5,286 bases of DNA from Chloroflexia bacterium (GTDB taxonomy: Bacteria; Chloroflexota; Chloroflexia; Thermomicrobiales; JALYUS01), in contig JAICIL010000308.1 in assembly GCA_025924435.1 (NCBI GenBank), positions 1 to 5,286 of the forward strand, read 5' to 3'. Of the stretch, positions 1 to 4,959 are shown in pieces; position 1 is the stretch's first letter; every line of letters starts with the position of its first letter. Below the pieces are notes generated by a model. It saw nothing but the letters and a program-made list of their open reading frames with translations. It ran no database searches and had not been told where the DNA came from. A program made the translations under genes and the position numbers.

Positions 1-345
1 CGCGACCGCGACGGACGGATCGGCGACCGTCGCGGCGAAGGGGTAGAGGTTCGAGACGACCATATCCACGGCGGCGATCTCGTGTGCCGCGAGCGTCGCC
101 ATGTCGTCCGCGTTCTCCCGGCGCGCGAGGATGCCGCCATGCACGGCGGGATGGAGCGTCTTGACGCGCCCGCCGAGAATTTCCGGGAAGCCCGTGACGG
201 CGGCGATGCCCGTTACCGGGATGCCCGCCTCCGCGAGTGCGCGCTCGGTGTTGCCCGTCGAAACCAGTTCCCAGCCGAGATCCACCAGGCCCCGCGCGAA
301 GTCCACCAACCCCGTTTTGTCCCAGACACTGAGTATCGCCCGCAT
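1..345 (-). CDS. purH: Bifunctional AICAR transformylase / IMP cyclohydrolase PurH, N-terminal part (cut by window edge)
   Basis: PurH catalyses the last two steps of de novo purine synthesis in the cytoplasm: formylation of AICAR (ZMP) by 10-formyl-THF, then ring closure to IMP. Only the first 115 residues are visible; the reading frame is open to the left edge. They cover most of the N-terminal MGS-like IMP cyclohydrolase domain: SVWDKTG (6-12), STGNT (29-33, usually STGGT in the family), GIPVT (41-45), [16 protein letters not shown] (51-66), HGGILARR (69-76) and VVSNLYPF (96-103). The ATG at 343-345 is chosen because PurH proteins start just before this DKTG strand and because GGGAGG lies 5 nt upstream. 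The gene has its own promoter and a ZTP riboswitch in its leader. The formyltransferase domain is outside the window, so its integrity cannot be judged. Identification is by recalled family motifs and is secure. Confidence 0.96.
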   Translation of the reverse strand, partial: MRAILSVWDKTGLVDFARGLVDLGWELVSTGNTERALAEAGIPVTGIAAVTGFPEILGGRVKTLHPAVHGGILARRENADDMATLAAHEIAAVDMVVSNLYPFAATVADPSVAVA

Positions 346-350
346 CGTCG

Positions 351-356
351 CCTCCC
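351..356 (-). promoter_or_regulatory. purH ribosome binding site
   Basis: GGGAGG on the minus strand ends 5 nt before the purH ATG (343-345). It fixes the start. Its first three G residues, together with the GC before them (GCGGG, 354-358), can pair with CCCGC at 398-402 in the leader, so access to this site is a plausible target of the upstream riboswitch. That control is inferred from base pairing only. Confidence 0.7.
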
Positions 357-361
357 GCTTT

Positions 362-400
362 CGCGCAGATGGACGTCATCTCTCCGAGATATACTGCGCG
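362..400 (-). other. Stem-loop immediately upstream of the purH RBS (candidate expression platform)
   Basis: On the minus strand CGCGCAG (394-400) and CTGCGCG (362-368) form a perfect 7-bp stem. The enclosed loop contains a small nested hairpin, ATCTC/GAGAT (386-390 with 378-382). The stem ends 5 nt before GGGAGG. Its left arm overlaps CCCGC (398-402), which could instead pair with GCGGG (354-358) and cover part of the RBS. The two pairings exclude each other, as expected of a translational riboswitch platform. The pairings are visible in the sequence; the switching role is inferred. Confidence 0.4.
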
Positions 401-427
401 GGTGATGCAAAGATGCCGCCGCGCCGC

Positions 428-444
428 ACGTCAGGGGATGACGC
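428..444 (-). other. Hairpin directly 3' of the ZTP aptamer
   Basis: Minus-strand GCGTCA (439-444) pairs with TGACGT (428-433), 5 Watson-Crick pairs plus one G-U, around the loop TCCCC. It begins at the base next to the aptamer's last helix. The same left arm, extended to GCGTCATC (437-444), can pair with a second site, GATGACGT (373-380), close to the purH RBS. No U tract follows, so this does not look like a terminator. It may be a structural joint in the switching leader. Confidence 0.4.
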
Positions 445-524
445 GGCCCAGGCGAACGGCCTCCACTCCCGCGCGGCGGCTCCCCCGTGGTCGCCCACGT
501 TCCTTCGCCAGTCGCCGCCGCGCG
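445..524 (-). promoter_or_regulatory. ZTP (pfl motif) riboswitch aptamer controlling purH
   Basis: ZTP riboswitches bind ZMP/ZTP, purine-pathway intermediates that build up when 10-formyl-THF is short, and turn on purine and folate genes. The minus strand shows the whole aptamer. P1 is a 10-bp perfect helix (515-524 with 470-479) followed at its top by the conserved ACTGGCG (506-512). P2 is CGTGG/CCACG capped by a GCGA tetraloop (486-499). Next is the conserved GGGGAG (480-485) leading back into P1. After a short linker, P3 is GGCC/GGCC (458-461 with 445-448), whose loop carries the hallmark CGCCTGGGC (446-454). Loop CGCC (451-454) can pair with GGCG (506-509), giving the class-defining pseudoknot. 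It sits about 100 nt before purH, whose substrate is ZMP, and downstream of a promoter on the same strand. Motif recognition is from recalled consensus; no covariance model was run. Confidence 0.93.
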
Positions 525-547
525 TGGTCAACATTCGACCGGGAGCG

Positions 548-576
548 ACTATACACAATCCGCCCCGGCGCAACAA
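548..576 (-). promoter_or_regulatory. Sigma70-type promoter for the purH riboswitch leader
   Basis: On the minus strand TTGTTG (571-576) lies exactly 17 bp upstream of TATAGT (548-553, five of six matches to TATAAT). Transcription would begin around 540, about 15-20 nt before the first base of the riboswitch P1 helix, so the whole aptamer would be in the transcript. The -10 is followed by CGCTCCCG, as is the TATACT box before the Roadblock gene. The -35 match is partial (TTG only), but position and spacing are good. Confidence 0.6.
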
Positions 577-586
577 GCGAGGATCA

Positions 587-644
587 TGGCGGCGGCCTTC
601 AGCCCGCCGCCACCGGGAAAACGCTGTTTTGTGTTCCCCACCGG
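587..644 (-). terminator. Tandem hairpins after purM (possible transcription end)
   Basis: Directly after the purM stop the minus strand can form two hairpins. The first has AAAAC/GTTTT (618-622 with 626-630) inside GGG/CCC pairing. The second is a perfect 9-bp GC-rich stem, TGGCGGCGG/CCGCCGCCA (604-612 with 587-595), with an 8-nt loop. No U run follows the second stem, so it is not a textbook intrinsic terminator. The position between purM and the separate purH promoter is nevertheless where a transcript end or RNA-stabilising structure would be expected. Confidence 0.35.
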
Positions 645-1700
645 CTAATTGCCGATCCGCACCGCGTCGCCGTCCCCGCGCGACACAATTGCACCGACGA
701 CGATTGCGTCGGGAATCATCCCCTGCACATCGCCCAGATGATCCGGCGCGACCACCGCGACCATGCCGATGCCCATGTTGAAGACGCGGTACATCTCGGC
801 CTCCGCGACGCGCGCGGCATCCTGAATTGCCGTGAAGACCGGCGGGATCGTCCACCGCGACGACGCGAAATGCGCGGCGAGATGCGCGGGTAGCACACGC
901 GGCACATTGTCTACGAGGCCGCCGCCCGTGATGTGCGCGAGAGCATGGATCAGCCCCGCTTCGATGGCGGGCAAGAGCGCGGCGGCGTAGGAGCGATGCT
1001 CCGCCAGCAGCAACGCGCCCAACGGTTCGGCGCAGCCCGGCGGGATTGTCGCCAGCCGCGCGCGCACCGCGTCGGTCGGCCCATCGAGGCCGAAAGCGCG
1101 GCGGGCGAGCGAGTAGCCATTCGTGTGCAGGCCCGCTGATGGCAGGCCGAGCAGCAGATCGCCCTCCCGCACCGCGCGCCCGTCGAGGATTCGCCCGCGC
1201 GCCACGCCGCCGACGATGCAGCCCGCGAGGTCGTAATCCCCCGCCGCGTAGATGCCGGGCAGCTCGGCGGTCTCGCCGCCAAGGAGCGCCATCCCGTGCG
1301 CGCGGCAGGCGTCCGCGACGCCACCGACAACCGCCGCGATCGTCGCCGGGTCGCTCGCCCCGACGGCGAGGTAATCGAGGAAGAAGAGCGGGTGCGCGCC
1401 GCAGCAGAGGATGTCGTTGACGCAGTGATGGACGATGTCCCGCCCGATGCCCGCGTGCGCTTGGGGCGTACCGACGGCGATGGCCAGTTTCAGTTTCGTC
1501 CCGACGCCGTCAATCGAGGCGACGAGCGCCGTCTCCCCGGCCTCCGACAGCGCGTAGATGCCGCCGAAATGGCCGATCTCCCCCAGCACGTCCGGGCCGT
1601 AGGTCGCGCGGATGCGGGCGCCCAGCGAGGCGAGCGCGGTCGCTTTCGCGTCTATATCCACGCCCGCGCTCGCATATGCGCTCCGGTTGCCACTCTCCAT
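645..1700 (-). CDS. purM: Phosphoribosylformylglycinamidine cyclo-ligase (AIR synthetase) PurM
   Basis: PurM closes the imidazole ring of purines, converting FGAM plus ATP to aminoimidazole ribotide in the cytoplasm; it acts as a dimer. The 351-residue product matches the usual family length (about 345). It shows the N-terminal YASAGVDID (9-17), the nucleotide-binding loop DGVGTKLKLA (64-73), CVNDILCCGAHPLFFLDYLA (93-112), GGETAELPG (141-149), GDLLLGLPSAGLHTNGYSL (180-198), ITGGGLVDNVPR (257-268) and FNMGIGM (307-313). All key blocks are intact. I chose the ATG at 1698-1700 because family members begin only a few residues before the AGVDID strand; another in-frame ATG at 1719-1721 would add 7 residues and overlap the Roadblock gene. 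Neither has a strong Shine-Dalgarno sequence. The start lies 4 nt after the upstream stop, so the two genes are very likely co-transcribed and translationally coupled. It is followed by hairpins, then by purH with its own promoter. Confidence 0.96.
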   Translation of the reverse strand: MESGNRSAYASAGVDIDAKATALASLGARIRATYGPDVLGEIGHFGGIYALSEAGETALVASIDGVGTKLKLAIAVGTPQAHAGIGRDIVHHCVNDILCCGAHPLFFLDYLAVGASDPATIAAVVGGVADACRAHGMALLGGETAELPGIYAAGDYDLAGCIVGGVARGRILDGRAVREGDLLLGLPSAGLHTNGYSLARRAFGLDGPTDAVRARLATIPPGCAEPLGALLLAEHRSYAAALLPAIEAGLIHALAHITGGGLVDNVPRVLPAHLAAHFASSRWTIPPVFTAIQDAARVAEAEMYRVFNMGIGMVAVVAPDHLGDVQGMIPDAIVVGAIVSRGDGDAVRIGN

Positions 1701-1704
1701 ACCG

Positions 1705-2175
1705 CTACCGGGACGATTCATTCGATGGGGCCTGCGCCTCGCCCGGTGATGGGTCCGCCTGCGCGCCATCGTCGCCGGTGCCCGGCCAGCGCACATACGC
1801 GCTGACCGCATCGAGCAGTTCGCCGCGCGCCCGGCGGGTCAGGAGGCGCAACCGACCGAGGTTCGCGTCCGGTCGGGCGAGGACGAGCAGCGCGACATCG
1901 CTGTCGAGCGGCGTGAGCAGCACGAGGCCATTCTCGTATTCGAGCGTCGTCTGCGTGATGCCGCCGCGCTCTAACTCGCGCCCCATCGCCTCCGCGACGA
2001 GCAACCCGCTCGCGGAGACCGCGCCGACCGCCTCGCCGTCAATGCCGTCGGCGGCGCTGCTCGCGAGCAGCAACCCGTCGTTGCCGACGACCGCCGCGAG
2101 GTCAATGCCGCCGATATCCCGCAGTTGCTGGATCAGTTCGTTGAGCCGCGTGCCCGCCACATCGTTGCTTGCCAT
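1705..2175 (-). CDS. Roadblock/LC7 domain protein (MglB-like)
   Basis: The 156-residue protein is a single Roadblock/LC7 domain (about 9-125) plus a hydrophilic, probably disordered tail (about 131-156) rich in Gly, Asp, Ser and Pro. Domain features are the first helix LNELIQQLRDI (11-21), the strand-turn-strand LAAVVGNDGLLLASS (26-40), a long Ala-rich helix (about 48-68), YENGLVLLTPL (80-90) and LLVLARPDANLGRLRL (96-111). It has no signal peptide or membrane segment. Members of this family dimerise and typically regulate small GTPases (MglB on MglA in bacterial polarity and motility) or act as scaffolds; the substrate here is unknown. The ATG at 2173-2175 is chosen because the domain follows it directly and AAAGGG lies 9 nt upstream; ATGs at 2208 and 2238 would add a Cys/His-containing stretch unlike the family. 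It forms a tight unit with purM (4 nt apart). No Ras-like partner gene is visible. The family call is by pattern recognition. Confidence 0.85.
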   Translation of the reverse strand: MASNDVAGTRLNELIQQLRDIGGIDLAAVVGNDGLLLASSAADGIDGEAVGAVSASGLLVAEAMGRELERGGITQTTLEYENGLVLLTPLDSDVALLVLARPDANLGRLRLLTRRARGELLDAVSAYVRWPGTGDDGAQADPSPGEAQAPSNESSR

Positions 2176-2218
2176 CCCGCCACACCCTTTCCGGTGGTCG
2201 CACACCATCGCGGGAGCG

Positions 2219-2247
2219 AGTATAGCCGATGCGGCCAATGCCAGAAA
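2219..2247 (-). promoter_or_regulatory. Possible promoter for the Roadblock-purM unit
   Basis: The minus strand carries TATACT (2219-2224, five of six matches to TATAAT) about 44 bp before the Roadblock start codon. It lies between the start and the CACCAAG palindrome. The hexamer 17 bp upstream, TTTCTG (2242-2247), is a poor -35. The stretch TATACTCGCTCCCG (2211-2224) repeats the purH promoter's -10 and downstream bases with one mismatch, which supports a shared promoter type. Confidence 0.4.
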
Positions 2248-2265
2248 CCATCACGATAGGGACTC

Positions 2266-2378
2266 TGGACCACCAAGACACCAAGAACACGGAGAACACC
2301 AAGAGGAAAAAGAAAAGAAGCGGGCTTCTCATTTTCTTTTCTTGGTGCCCTTGGTGTTCTTGGTGTCTTGGTGGTCCA
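2266..2378. repeat. 113-bp imperfect palindrome made of CACCAAG units
   Basis: The outer 25 bases of each arm (2266-2290 and 2354-2378) are perfect reverse complements. The inner arms (A/G-rich on the left, T/C-rich on the right) continue the pairing with a few mismatches and bulges to an apex at GAAG/CTTC (2317-2320 with 2325-2328). Each arm is itself built of short direct repeats: CACCAAG occurs three times on the left with a degenerate CACGGAG, and CTTGGTG-like units repeat on the right. Transcribed from either strand it would fold into one long hairpin. It fills most of the spacer between the hflX stop (11 bp away) and the Roadblock gene. Its A-rich composition differs from the GC-rich genes around it. 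It has no coding capacity I trust, no terminal target duplication that I can see, and no U tract outside the stem. From memory, similar CACCAAGACACCAAG elements are scattered in several environmental bacterial genomes; this was not checked. Confidence 0.85.
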
Positions 2379-2389
2379 TTCCCCTTCGC

Positions 2390-3637
2390 TTACGCCGGTT
2401 CGGCGATGCGGTAGGGTGCGAGTTTGGCGGCGTCGCGCTGCGGAATAAGACCCTGCATCGTGATCCCCCGCTCGCCGTATTCGACGGATGCGACCCGCCC
2501 GCTGCGGTGGAACCGCTCGACGAGCGCCGAGTGGTCGTACGGGATGCAGACGCGCATCTCCGCCATTGTGTCGGTCAGGGCGGATTCGACCCGCGCGAGC
2601 AGTTCGCCTATCCCCTGCCCCGTGATCGCGGAGACCGGCACGTAGGCTTCCGGCAGTTCCAATGCTTCGCGCATCTCCGCCGGCACGTCGCCGCCGAGGA
2701 CGTCCACCTTGTTCAGCGCGACGACGGTCGGCTTGTCGGCGACGTTCAACTCGCCGAGCACTTTGCGGACGGTCGCCGCCTGCTCCTCCGCGTTCGGATG
2801 CGTGAGGTCCACGACATGGACGAGCACGTCCGCCTCGCTGATCTCCTCCAATGTCGCGCGGAACGCGGCGACGAGTTGCGTCGGCAGTTGGTTGATGAAA
2901 CCGACGGTATCGGTCATCAGCGCGTCGCGGCCGCTCGGCAAGGTGATTTTGCGCGTCGTCGGGTCGAGCGTCGCGAAAAGTTTATTTTCCGCCAGCACGT
3001 CCGCGTCGGTGAGGCGGTTCAGGAGCGTGGACTTGCCCGCGTTCGTGTAGCCGACGAGCGCGACGATCGGCACGCCGGACTGGCGCCGCTTCTGCCGGTA
3101 CTGCTCGCGATGCCCATGAACCTCCGCGAGTTCCTCTTTCAGCAGCGTCACGCGCTCCTGGGCGCGGCGGCGGTCCACCTCCAACTGCGTCTCGCCGGGG
3201 CCGCGCAGGCCGACACCACCCATCGTCTGCCGCGAAAGGTGCGTCCACATCCGCGTGAAGCGGTTCATGCGGTATTCGAGTTGCGCCAACTCGACCTGCA
3301 AGCGCCCCTCGTGCGTCTGTGCGCGACGGGCGAAAATGTCCAGGATGAGCGCGGTGCGATCAATCACCTTGACATCCAGCGTCTCTTCGAGATTGCGCAA
3401 CTGGCTCGGCGAGAGTTCCTCATCAACGACGAGCACATCATACTGGAGTTCCTCGCGCGCCGCCTTGACCTCCTGCACCTTGCCCTTGCCGAGATAGGAG
3501 GTCGGGTTTGGCCGCGAGAGATTTTGGGCGACCGCGCCGACGACTTCGAGGTCGGCGGATTCGGCGAGTCGGGCCAGTTCTTCGAGCGAATCGTCGGTCG
3601 TCCAGCCGTTTTCATTCCACCGCACGGCGGCGAGCAT
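2390..3637 (-). CDS. hflX: Ribosome-associated GTPase HflX
   Basis: HflX is an Obg-like-clade GTPase that binds the 50S subunit, splits stalled or heat-damaged 70S ribosomes and aids recovery from stress. From the ATG at 3635-3637 the product is 415 residues (E. coli HflX 426). The N-terminal HflX domain carries NPTSYLGKGKVQEV (44-57) and VDEELSPSQLRNLEE (71-85). A helical linker and the glycine-rich GGVGLRGPGETQLE (140-153) lead to the G domain: G1 GYTNAGKST (196-204), G2 region ATLDPTTR (222-229), G3 DTVGF (243-247), G4 NKVD (309-312) and G5 SA (336-337). A short C-terminal domain follows. All GTP-binding motifs are intact. The ATG has no good RBS. The frame stays open upstream through PTERA, typical of HflX N-termini, and a perfect AGGAGG lies 8 nt before an in-frame ATT at 3680-3682, so the real protein may be 430 residues. 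It follows miaA on the same strand, probably in one operon. Confidence 0.95.
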   Translation of the reverse strand: MLAAVRWNENGWTTDDSLEELARLAESADLEVVGAVAQNLSRPNPTSYLGKGKVQEVKAAREELQYDVLVVDEELSPSQLRNLEETLDVKVIDRTALILDIFARRAQTHEGRLQVELAQLEYRMNRFTRMWTHLSRQTMGGVGLRGPGETQLEVDRRRAQERVTLLKEELAEVHGHREQYRQKRRQSGVPIVALVGYTNAGKSTLLNRLTDADVLAENKLFATLDPTTRKITLPSGRDALMTDTVGFINQLPTQLVAAFRATLEEISEADVLVHVVDLTHPNAEEQAATVRKVLGELNVADKPTVVALNKVDVLGGDVPAEMREALELPEAYVPVSAITGQGIGELLARVESALTDTMAEMRVCIPYDHSALVERFHRSGRVASVEYGERGITMQGLIPQRDAAKLAPYRIAEPA

Positions 3638-3679
3638 CGCCCGTTCGGTCGGCGGGGTCGTCGGATACAGTGTCGTGGG

Positions 3680-3696
3680 AATCGGGGTACCCTCCT
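3680..3696 (-). promoter_or_regulatory. Strong RBS with possible ATT start for hflX
   Basis: AGGAGG (3691-3696, minus strand) is the best Shine-Dalgarno sequence in the window. Exactly 8 nt downstream is ATT (3680-3682) in the hflX frame. It reads IPTTLYPTTPPTERA before the first ATG codon. No ATG, GTG or TTG lies at a useful distance from this site in any frame, while the first in-frame ATG is more than 50 nt away. The simplest reading is initiation at ATT, or a base error or variant at that codon. Confidence 0.5.
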
Positions 3697-3741
3697 GATA
3701 AGATGGCGCGGCGCCAGATAGCGTGCGCGTTCGGCGATCAA

Positions 3742-4689
3742 TCAGTGTATCAGAAAGCGCCGGATCGCCTCGGTCGCCTCGTGCAGCAAGTCTCGATCAT
3801 TCCGTGCATCGAGCCAGACAATCGCCTCGTCGCGGCGCAGCCAGGTCATCTGATGGCGCGCATAGCGATGGGTCGCCTGTTTGATCCGCTCGCACATACT
3901 CTTTAACGTCGTCCCCCCGTGCAGGTATTCCACGACCTGCCGGTAGCCGATGCCCGACAGGGCGGGCAGTGAGGGGTCGTACCCGGCGTCGAGCAGCCCG
4001 CGCACTTCGCCCACGAGACCGGCGGCGAGCATCGCGTCCACCCGCGCGTCAATGCGCGCGTAGAGTAGATCGCGCGGGAGATCGAGGCCGATGCGGAGAT
4101 CGCGGTACGGCGGCGCGGAACGCCCGCGTTGCGCGCTGAACGGCTGGCCCGTCGCGCGGATTACCTCCAGCGCGCGGATGATGCGACGGAGGTTGGGGCC
4201 AGTGCGCGCGGCGGCTTCCGGGTCCCGCGCGGCGAGTTCGGACAGCAGCGACGCGATACCCTCGTTGCGTGCCCGCTCCTCCATCGCCGCCCGGAATGCC
4301 GGGTCGGGCGGGACAGTCGGCGGCTCCCAGCCGTCGAGCAGCGCCGTCGTCCACTGCGCCGTGCCGCCGACGAGGAGGGGCAGATGGCCGCGCCCGCGTA
4401 TTTCGGCTATCGCGCTCGCCGCCTGCGCCTGCCACCGGGCGAGGTCATACGGCAGATCCGGGGTCGTCACATCAATGAGATGATGGCGAACCTCTCCGCG
4501 TTCCGCAGGTGTCGGTTTCGCGGTGCCGATGTCCATGCCGCGATACACGAGCCGCGAATCCGCCGAAACAATCTCGCCGGAGAACGCCGCCGCCAAGCCG
4601 AGGGCAAGCCGCGATTTACCTGAAGCCGTCGGGCCAAGCAGGGCGACGAGCGGTTGTTTCTCACCTTCACGGACCAATTCGCGGGACAT
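3742..4689 (-). CDS. miaA: tRNA dimethylallyltransferase MiaA
   Basis: MiaA transfers a dimethylallyl group from DMAPP to N6 of A37 in tRNAs that read UNN codons, improving decoding accuracy. The product has 315 residues (E. coli 316). It shows the P-loop GPTASGKS (19-26), SADSRLVYRGMDIGTAKPT (42-60; the middle residue is often Q), HHLID (69-73), LVGGTAQW (106-113; commonly GGTGxY or GGTxLY), RRIIRALEV (168-176), LSGIGYRQ (244-251) and the C-terminal THRYARHQMTWLRR (273-286). The ATG at 4687-4689 is chosen because the P-loop follows at the family's usual distance; only a weak purine-rich RBS (GAGCGAG) precedes it. The frame stays open further upstream but the extra residues look non-coding and overlap divergent glnA. 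It lies upstream of hflX on the same strand, a common pairing. The small departures in GGTAQW do not remove known catalytic residues, as far as I can tell. Confidence 0.96.
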   Translation of the reverse strand: MSRELVREGEKQPLVALLGPTASGKSRLALGLAAAFSGEIVSADSRLVYRGMDIGTAKPTPAERGEVRHHLIDVTTPDLPYDLARWQAQAASAIAEIRGRGHLPLLVGGTAQWTTALLDGWEPPTVPPDPAFRAAMEERARNEGIASLLSELAARDPEAAARTGPNLRRIIRALEVIRATGQPFSAQRGRSAPPYRDLRIGLDLPRDLLYARIDARVDAMLAAGLVGEVRGLLDAGYDPSLPALSGIGYRQVVEYLHGGTTLKSMCERIKQATHRYARHQMTWLRRDEAIVWLDARNDRDLLHEATEAIRRFLIH

Positions 4690-4708
4690 TCGTTTGCTCG
4701 CTCGTCTC

Positions 4709-4726
4709 TCTGTGCGGTTGCACAGA
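4709..4726 (-). other. Hairpin in the miaA 5' leader
   Basis: TCTGTGC (4720-4726 read on the minus strand) and GCACAGA (4709-4715) form a perfect 7-bp stem around the 4-nt loop AACC, ending 19 nt before the miaA ATG. It could be read from either strand. It has no U tract. Upstream on the minus strand CAATCTG occurs twice within about 20 nt. A role in miaA translation or as a protein-binding palindrome is possible but unsupported beyond the pairing. Confidence 0.35.
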
Positions 4727-4760
4727 TTGGCATCAGATTGTTCAGCCGATCGTACGTAGA

Positions 4761-4777
4761 AGCGGGCGCGACCCGCT
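4761..4777. other. Short inverted repeat in the miaA/glnA spacer
   Basis: AGCGGG (4761-4766) and CCCGCT (4772-4777) form a 6-bp perfect stem with a 5-nt loop. It lies midway in the divergent spacer. It could be an operator half-site pair or a leader hairpin. The GC-rich background makes chance occurrence quite likely. Confidence 0.2.
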
Positions 4778-4823
4778 CGGTATGCTCGTCCCAGGCGCGA
4801 TTTCGCCGCGCGCCGGTCGCGCA

Positions 4824-4832
4824 AGTCTAGCA
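4824..4832 (-). promoter_or_regulatory. Possible extended -10 promoter for miaA
   Basis: The minus strand reads TGCTAGACT, an extended -10 pattern (TG, one base, then TAGACT with four of six matches), about 135 bp before the miaA start. No acceptable -35 lies 16-18 bp upstream. It is the best candidate I see in the spacer for the miaA-hflX unit, but weak. Confidence 0.25.
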
Positions 4833-4860
4833 CGGCAGGGGTGTACGGCGTCCGCGGCCC

Positions 4861-4890
4861 TTGCATAGATCGGTGCAGATGCCCAATGAT
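4861..4890 (+). promoter_or_regulatory. Possible glnA promoter
   Basis: TTGCAT (4861-4866) and AATGAT (4885-4890) are spaced by 18 bp, about 70 bp upstream of glnA. Both boxes match consensus only partly (four of six each). The rest of the divergent spacer (4690-4959) offers no clearly better box on the plus strand. A 6-bp inverted repeat, GAGCGC/GCGCTC (4899-4904 with 4915-4920), follows in what would be the leader. Confidence 0.25.
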
Positions 4891-4948
4891 GTGACGACGA
4901 GCGCGTCTACCAAAGCGCTCCCGGCGATATCTGGTAAGGCAGCCAGGG

Positions 4949-4954
4949 AAGGAG
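4949..4954 (+). promoter_or_regulatory. glnA ribosome binding site
   Basis: AAGGAG lies 5 nt before the ATG at 4960-4962. It is a strong match and decides the start over the downstream in-frame ATG codons. Confidence 0.75.
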
Positions 4955-4959
4955 ACACG

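Noticed and set aside
376..855. Minus-strand 159-codon frame spanning the purM end and the riboswitch leader
   Set aside because: It is out of frame with purM, covers a structured RNA, and its translation has no recognisable domain.
101..893. Overlapping plus-strand frames over purH, its leader and the purM end
   Set aside because: They read antisense through purH and the riboswitch, have Arg/Pro/Ala-rich low-complexity translations, and lack ribosome binding sites.
1701..1811. Extension of purM to ATG at 1811
   Set aside because: The added residues are Arg/His-rich, overlap the Roadblock coding region in another frame, and extend beyond the normal PurM N-terminus.
2102..2332. Small hydrophobic ORF beginning inside the CACCAAG palindrome (LLFFFLLVFSVFLVSWW)
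   Set aside because: The hydrophobic start is the direct translation of the CTTGGTG repeat units and the rest overlaps the Roadblock gene out of frame; it is a repeat artefact that resembles a membrane peptide.
2266..2378. CACCAAG palindrome as an intrinsic terminator for hflX or as a CRISPR fragment
   Set aside because: No U tract lies outside the stem on either strand, and there are no regularly spaced unique spacers between repeats.
1676..3721. Very long plus-strand open frame (681 codons) opposite purM, Roadblock and hflX
   Set aside because: It is antisense to three well-recognised genes, is Arg- and Pro-rich in the way GC-rich shadow frames are, resembles no protein family, and runs through the palindromic repeat.
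4847..4865. Sigma54 promoter before glnA
   Set aside because: TTGCA is present at 4861, but there is no GG at the correct -24 distance; the nearest GG is 16 bp rather than 12 bp from the GC.
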